A DNA stretch of 52,255 nucleotides from a virus. Of this stretch, positions 48,397-52,255 are shown in pieces. Made by a program: the position numbers and the translations under genes. The stretch's first letter is position 1, and every line of letters begins with the position of its first letter. The notes beneath the pieces were generated by a model. That model made no database searches and was not told the DNA's origin. It saw only the letters and a list, made by a program, of their open reading frames with translations. The stretch spans positions 1 to 52,255 of the IMG/VR virus record IMGVR_UViG_3300025154_000016. The stretch is one strand, 5' to 3'.

Positions 48397-48826
48397 CGTC
48401 TTCATCCTCTTTATTTTCTTCAATTTCTTCATTATAATTCATGGGTGCTAAAGTAATTGAATATTCAAAATATTTATTTGTCGGAGTTATGATTAATGGA
48501 TAATCTTCTTGTACAGTTAAACTGATTTGGTCTTCGGAAATGGCTTCTAATATTTTAATTAATTCTAATCGATTAAAATAAGCATTTTGATCTTTGCCAT
48601 TAGTGCGAGTAGATTCATGTCCGACAATTAAACCTGTAATTGCGCCCTCATCTACACAAATTACATCACAACTCATTTCAGTTAATTGTAATATATCATT
48701 TTTCGGATTGGGATTAACTCGTAATGGAGGTAACGGACATAAAGATTGAATCTTTGGATGTGTCTCAATAAATTGAAGATATTGCCCTTGTAACCATCCT
48801 TGAAAAGAAAGTTTTAAAGATTCCAT
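48389..48826 (-). CDS. Possible single-domain PCNA-like (half-clamp) protein, 145 aa
   Basis: From about residue 80 the sequence follows the last half of a PCNA domain: AYFNRLELIKILEAI, then DQISLTVQEDYPLIITP and EYSITLAPM, with the LAPM in place of the LAPR of the viral PCNA, and an acidic tail like that of the PCNA. The first 80 residues are less clear. A one-domain clamp paralogue could modulate the full clamp. Unproven. Confidence 0.4.
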   Translation of the reverse strand: MESLKLSFQGWLQGQYLQFIETHPKIQSLCPLPPLRVNPNPKNDILQLTEMSCDVICVDEGAITGLIVGHESTRTNGKDQNAYFNRLELIKILEAISEDQISLTVQEDYPLIITPTNKYFEYSITLAPMNYNEEIEENKEDEDDE

Positions 48827-48827
48827 T

Positions 48828-49088
48828 TTAAATCCCTTCTGTTTGGATACTTTTAATCGTTTGGAGATTCTTCGTTTTCAAGGTTTTGAGATATTTATCA
48901 ATCCCTTCATTGTATTCCGCGAGTTTGGTTTCTAACCATGCGAAACACGTTTTATAATCTTGAAAGTCTTTTTCTTCCTTATTGAAAGGAGTCGGCCATG
49001 TGTAGGCATTAAAACTAACATGCCATTTGCTGATTTCGGGTTTATATTCAAGATTCCAATTCCAGCGGGGAGGTTGTTGGTTTTCCAT
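48828..49088 (-). CDS. Hypothetical protein, 86 aa
   Basis: Trp-rich N-terminal half (RWNWNLEY, SKWHVSF) and helical C-terminal half. No recognised family. Start at 49088 has only a weak SD. Confidence 0.6.
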   Translation of the reverse strand: MENQQPPRWNWNLEYKPEISKWHVSFNAYTWPTPFNKEEKDFQDYKTCFAWLETKLAEYNEGIDKYLKTLKTKNLQTIKSIQTEGI

Positions 49089-49135
49089 ATGAGTCAAATC
49101 CAATTAGTTAAATTTAAAAAAGGGTAAAGAATCTA

Positions 49136-49516
49136 TTATTCTTTCAGTTGTTTGGTTGGAAGATACTTTGAAAGCGAACTTGCTAACTCTTTCTGTTTAT
49201 CTGCTTCCGCTTTATTCCGTTCAATTTCTCGGATCTCTTGTTGCTTCTTGATCTCTTCTTGAGCATTGCGATATAAGCCCATCAGATAATCTAAGACTAA
49301 TTGATCTCGGTCATCTTCAGTCATGGCAATATCCCCTCGAATATAGGAAGGGAATTGGAGATTATCTTCTTTGATTTCAAATTGTGGGATTCCATTAAGG
49401 AATAAGACAATCTGATCGGTTTTAAAACTGCGAGATTTACTCGACTTAAGGCCATTACGTTCTCCATAATTAATAGAGATTTCCATATCGGTACTACTGT
49501 CTTTGTCATTAGACAT
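49136..49516 (-). CDS. Hypothetical protein, 126 aa
   Basis: N-terminal beta segments and a highly charged C-terminal coiled coil from about residue 75. No domain recognised. Two bases from the upstream gene. Confidence 0.65.
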   Translation of the reverse strand: MSNDKDSSTDMEISINYGERNGLKSSKSRSFKTDQIVLFLNGIPQFEIKEDNLQFPSYIRGDIAMTEDDRDQLVLDYLMGLYRNAQEEIKKQQEIREIERNKAEADKQKELASSLSKYLPTKQLKE

Positions 49517-49518
49517 AT

Positions 49519-49779
49519 TTAATCGATTTCCTTCTTAAATTGTTTAAAAAAATCTTGTAAATCTGTTTCTGTTTTACCATAAAAAATCTTAAAGATCGAT
49601 TGATCTTCTAATTCGATTCCCATTCTAAAGATTTCATGGGGATGTTGTTCCATTTCTTTTCGAGAGACTTGAAACCGTTTTAAGGCTTCTGTAATTAAAA
49701 ACCAATCTTGTTCGGTATAAGGAATATGAGGAATGATATCCTTAATCGAATCAAACGGTTTAAAAGGTTCTATTTCCAT
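49519..49779 (-). CDS. Hypothetical acidic protein, 86 aa
   Basis: Small alpha/beta protein rich in Phe and Glu. One base from the ERCC4 nuclease gene, so it may be an accessory partner, but the sequence gives no direct sign. Confidence 0.65.
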   Translation of the reverse strand: MEIEPFKPFDSIKDIIPHIPYTEQDWFLITEALKRFQVSRKEMEQHPHEIFRMGIELEDQSIFKIFYGKTETDLQDFFKQFKKEID

Positions 49780-49780
49780 A

Positions 49781-50530
49781 TTAAATAATCTCCTTGGCTT
49801 GCGTGGTTAATAATTTTTGGTTGTGTTGAAAAAAGGTCGGACCAAAATCCGGCACATTACTATTCGTTCCTTTGAGTTTATTATTTCGAGTATAAGTGAG
49901 TTGAGTTTCGAGTATCCATTTAAGAATACAAAGCGGGGTTTTAAACAATTCTAAAAGAATGAGCGATTGTTTTTTCCCGATCCCAATTAATCCACTTAAG
50001 AAATATCGTTGTTGGTCGATTAAAGCGGTTTCCTTTTTTGCTTTATTCGTAGGATCGTGGTGGTCTTTCTTTTCAATGCTTGTTAAGAAGAAATCCATAA
50101 TAATTTGCCATGTTTCTTCATGAGACGTGCTATATTCGATATGTTGATCATAATCTAAGATTAATTCTGTTTTAATCTTAACCCACATCTTTTCGGTAAA
50201 ATGTTGATTAAAAAACTTTGATCCTGGTTCGATTTGGATAATAATAATGGACCGTTTAAAATTCGCATAGCGGGATGCGGATTGCTCCCACAATCGTCCA
50301 TCATAAAGCGACGCTAACAAATCCGACGCATTCATGTGCATTTGGGGATTCCATGATTTCGAGATTCTCTTGATTTCAAAGACAATCTCTTCTGAGACTT
50401 GCACGTCCCCAATATTCAAATTATCAAAGACGGGTTTCCAAATACAATTTTCATTATATTGAGTTATGATATAATCTTTAAACCCGCTGGCTGCCTCACG
50501 ATTATCAACGGGAATCGGATGTTGATCCAT
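49781..50530 (-). CDS. XPF/ERCC4-type nuclease with C-terminal HhH
   Basis: 249 aa. Motifs of the archaeal XPF/Hef nuclease: VDNRE at 8-12, IGD at 40-42, then FEIKR at 51-55 (ERK-like core with Glu52 and Lys54) and DLLASLYDGRLWEQ at 70-83. A helix-hairpin-helix-like segment LIGIGKKQS is at about 181-189. These enzymes cut branched DNA near junctions; it probably resolves replication or recombination intermediates. Start at ATG 50530; a perfect palindrome lies 38 nt upstream and no SD is seen, so translation may be near-leaderless. Confidence 0.85.
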   Translation of the reverse strand: MDQHPIPVDNREAASGFKDYIITQYNENCIWKPVFDNLNIGDVQVSEEIVFEIKRISKSWNPQMHMNASDLLASLYDGRLWEQSASRYANFKRSIIIIQIEPGSKFFNQHFTEKMWVKIKTELILDYDQHIEYSTSHEETWQIIMDFFLTSIEKKDHHDPTNKAKKETALIDQQRYFLSGLIGIGKKQSLILLELFKTPLCILKWILETQLTYTRNNKLKGTNSNVPDFGPTFFQHNQKLLTTQAKEII

Positions 50531-50583
50531 ATTAAACAATTAAGAAGAAAAAAAGATTAAGGTTGACCTTATATTTTATAAGA
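50531..50583 (-). promoter_or_regulatory. Promoter with CTTATATTTTATAAG palindrome
   Basis: Exact third copy of the 15-bp palindrome at 50568-50582, in the gap before the nuclease gene. At 38 nt from the ATG it can double as TATA element and operator. Confidence 0.5.
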
Positions 50584-50832
50584 TCATTCTTTCGTCCATT
50601 TAGACGTTATATCTTTATAATCTGACGTGGAACTCGCAAAATTCGTGTAGGTAATTGTCGGATAATAGGGATAATATGGAATTGAAAGTGGATAATAAGT
50701 CTTTTCTGTTTCAATAATCTCCCATTTATTTTCGACATTCTTTTCGACAAACACACTATATTTGAAGTATTCGAGTTTTAATCGATTTAATTCCATTTCG
50801 GTAGTCGTAGCAGGGGCTAATAATAAAATCAT
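50584..50832 (-). CDS. Hypothetical protein, 82 aa
   Basis: Tyr- and Pro-rich middle (YYPLSIPYYPYYP) and a helical N-terminus. The start at 50832 follows GGAGGTGA. No known family. Confidence 0.6.
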   Translation of the reverse strand: MILLLAPATTTEMELNRLKLEYFKYSVFVEKNVENKWEIIETEKTYYPLSIPYYPYYPTITYTNFASSTSDYKDITSKWTKE

Positions 50833-51068
50833 AAATTGGTCACCTCCTTGTCTGCTTCCGTAATCTCCGTCACAGACGGAATAATATAATGGACTTTGTA
50901 ATCTTGCCAAATTTTTAAACATTTACTTATTTGTTCTACAATTTTATAATCTATATCACCAAACTCTAAATCAGACCAAAGATCATCGAGTTTGTTAAGT
51001 AATTTGGCTTTCAAGAGAATTTCATGCCCACATGTTGGACACTTTTCAAGATAGTTGTCTTTATTCAA
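50829..51068 (-). CDS. Zinc-binding hypothetical protein, 79 aa, TTG start
   Basis: Starts at TTG 51068 preceded by AGGAGG at nine bases; the reading with ATG upstream runs through the previous gene. N-terminal CPTCGHE suggests one half of a zinc site; the remainder is helical with a single Cys. Confidence 0.55.
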   Translation of the reverse strand: MNKDNYLEKCPTCGHEILLKAKLLNKLDDLWSDLEFGDIDYKIVEQISKCLKIWQDYKVHYIIPSVTEITEADKEVTNL

Positions 51069-51297
51069 TTTTAAGATCCTCCTTCTGTTTGGGTATCTCG
51101 ATTTGGTCGCCCCCATAACTCCACTCCTTATGATAAGGAATCTCAAAAAAGCGACAGATTACTTGAATTTCATGAGATACAATTGTTTGAGGTAATGGTT
51201 GACAAATATTCGATCCTTCTTTCAACAACAGAATCGTATAATGATCGCTCGATTCTTTAAGTTGTAAACTTTTAATCAGTTGAAATTCTTTGCTCAT
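51061..51297 (-). CDS. Hypothetical protein, 78 aa
   Basis: Alpha/beta protein (DHYTILLLKEG, HEIQVICRFF). The start at 51297 is preceded by AGGAGAG; longer readings contain an untypical hydrophobic run and no SD. Confidence 0.6.
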   Translation of the reverse strand: MSKEFQLIKSLQLKESSDHYTILLLKEGSNICQPLPQTIVSHEIQVICRFFEIPYHKEWSYGGDQIEIPKQKEDLKIE

Positions 51298-51613
51298 ATT
51301 CTTTTCTCTCCTTTTGTAAGTTTTCATACGAAAAAAGATAGACATCTTTTTCAAATTGTTCATTTTCACGATCTTCTTGTAATGTATAACAAATATAACT
51401 ATATTGTTTATAATAATCTTGTCCAAATTCCGTTTTCACTGTTCCATCAAAACGATTAATCCATACAATAAGTTCTTGAGCATATAATATTTCTTTATGG
51501 ATTTCACAAATAACCCCATCATTAAAATCATCTTTATTACAATCCTTTTTTGCTCGAGGATCAGCATCAGACACAATATATTGAATATGTACTTGAATTG
51601 GTTGAGGATTCAT
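51272..51613 (-). CDS. Hypothetical protein, 113 aa
   Basis: Mixed alpha/beta with a charged C-terminal helix. Overlaps the next gene by 26 bases. GGAGAAAG precedes the start. Unknown. Confidence 0.6.
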   Translation of the reverse strand: MNPQPIQVHIQYIVSDADPRAKKDCNKDDFNDGVICEIHKEILYAQELIVWINRFDGTVKTEFGQDYYKQYSYICYTLQEDRENEQFEKDVYLFSYENLQKERKEYEQRISTD

Positions 51614-51813
51614 TTTACTTTCTCCTTTATTCGTAAATCATTGATCTTATATTTAGTTAAAAAATTGACAAATTGGATTCGAAATTCTTCAATAGTTGTA
51701 ATGGGATTATCTAAATGATATGATTTGACTTTCATGCGTTCCATGACGCTCATTACATCCATATAATTTAAGATGAGTTTAATGAAATCAATTATAAAAG
51801 AAAATAGTTTCAT
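51610..51813 (-). CDS. Hypothetical protein, 67 aa
   Basis: N-terminal hydrophobic helix (LFSFIIDFIKLILNYM) that could be a membrane anchor or buried helix, followed by a basic region. Overlaps neighbours by four bases. Confidence 0.55.
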   Translation of the reverse strand: MKLFSFIIDFIKLILNYMDVMSVMERMKVKSYHLDNPITTIEEFRIQFVNFLTKYKINDLRIKEKVK

Positions 51814-52004
51814 TTATCTTCATGCTCCTTTAACATGATTAAGAGTTTGACCCAATTTATTAATCGTGTAATCGCAAGATCGGGTTCTTTGGTGGGTAAA
51901 GCATTTTCTAATATTTTCACTAATAACTCAAGGTGGGTATTCGGTAAAGTCATAGTTTTAGCATACACAAACCAAATTCGATTAAAGTCTTCTTGGGTAA
52001 TCAT
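51810..52004 (-). CDS. Helical hypothetical protein, 64 aa
   Basis: All-helical, with Leu/Ile and acidic residues. Start overlaps the TGA of the gene above. Unknown. Confidence 0.6.
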   Translation of the reverse strand: MITQEDFNRIWFVYAKTMTLPNTHLELLVKILENALPTKEPDLAITRLINWVKLLIMLKEHEDK

Positions 52005-52138
52005 TTATGATTCTCCTTACGATGTTTTTTACATTCCATATCTTTACAACGGAAGCAATGCCACCATCGAGTAATTCGATTCGATATCAACCAACGTAAA
52101 TGATGATTGGCTAACCAAAGATAAATAAAATCATTCAT
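52001..52138 (-). CDS. Basic Cys-containing protein, 45 aa
   Basis: Trp- and His-rich, then CFRC and C with a Lys-rich end. Its start overlaps the stop of the 59-aa gene at the left end of the window once the circle is closed, with AAAAGGAGCAACC as SD. It thus links both window ends into one operon. Confidence 0.65.
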   Translation of the reverse strand: MNDFIYLWLANHHLRWLISNRITRWWHCFRCKDMECKKHRKENHK

Positions 52139-52255
52139 TTAGGGTTGCTCCTTTTCATATCTAATTGTTCTAATGCCTTCCATTTTTCGACTCGTTTTAA
52201 GACCCAATCAAAAAATGCGGGTGTTGAATGATGTTCATCTTCTAAATCTGAAATC
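52129..52255. repeat. Terminal overlap, right copy
   Basis: Exact copy of bases 1-127. See the left copy. Confidence 0.97.

Noticed and set aside
1-52255. tRNA genes, rRNA genes, insertion sequences, integrase and attachment sites
   Set aside because: None could be recognised. No integrase suggests a lytic or episomal life cycle, but a divergent recombinase cannot be excluded by eye.

Overview
The window reads as one complete genome of a tailed archaeal virus (head-tail type, HK97 capsid lineage). Its first and last 127 bases are identical, so the contig closes into a circle of 52,128 bp. The DNA is AT-rich. The archaeal assignment rests on a virus-encoded PCNA sliding clamp, an XPF/ERCC4-type nuclease with a C-terminal helix-hairpin-helix, an Lrp/AsnC-type regulator, TATA-like upstream elements and many small zinc-ribbon proteins. 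The tailed-virus assignment rests on TerL, portal, HK97-type capsid protein, head-tail connector, tail tube, tail chaperones, tape measure and a large tail-tip protein in canonical order. The host lineage cannot be read from the sequence.

Layout. (1) 1-14523, leftward: many small early-type genes (about 0.2-5.7 kb), then a replication/recombination block: RecT-like annealing protein, unknown protein V, Lrp-like regulator, HExxH mini-protein, PCNA, DRB0094-type RNA ligase, SF3/D5 helicase and an RHH-like protein. (2) 14524-14999: divergent intergenic region with seven CTTGA copies and competing hairpins, the best candidate for origin or master switch. (3) 15000-16841, rightward: six small unknown genes. 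(4) 17243-36950, rightward: HNH, TerL, portal fusion, capsid, connector, tail and lysis-like genes. (5) 37209-43073, leftward: small zinc-ribbon proteins, a second HNH, a deoxyribosyltransferase-like protein and a Mom-like DNA-modification enzyme. (6) 43214-45225, rightward: a short operon with a methylase-fold protein and a TGT/DpdA-like TIM-barrel protein. (7) 45229-52138, leftward and continuing through the circle junction into region 1: a second methylase-fold protein, two tandem RHH regulators, a possible half-clamp, the ERCC4 nuclease and many small genes.

How it works together (inference). No DNA polymerase is recognisable, so the viral PCNA probably recruits host polymerase to DNA opened by the D5-type helicase, with the RecT-like protein and ERCC4 nuclease handling recombination and branched intermediates. 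The late operon makes a siphovirus-like particle; the short tape measure (387 aa) implies a short tail. Portal and putative prohead protease appear fused, and no separate small terminase is seen although TerL has an N-terminal helix-turn-helix.

The most unusual part is the 41.8-46.0 kb island. It holds a Mom-like enzyme, a TGT/DpdA-like protein and two methylase-fold proteins with altered DPPY/W motifs, around a divergent promoter with repeated ACTATAG boxes. It may be a DNA hypermodification system that uses host archaeosine precursors. Other points of interest are an in-frame UAG between the two tail-chaperone ORFs, a seven-fold repeat array inserted into a structural protein, a gene interrupted by UGA directly before a hairpin, an RHH gene that seems to start at AUA, and a family of CTTATAwwwTATAAG palindromes at operon boundaries.
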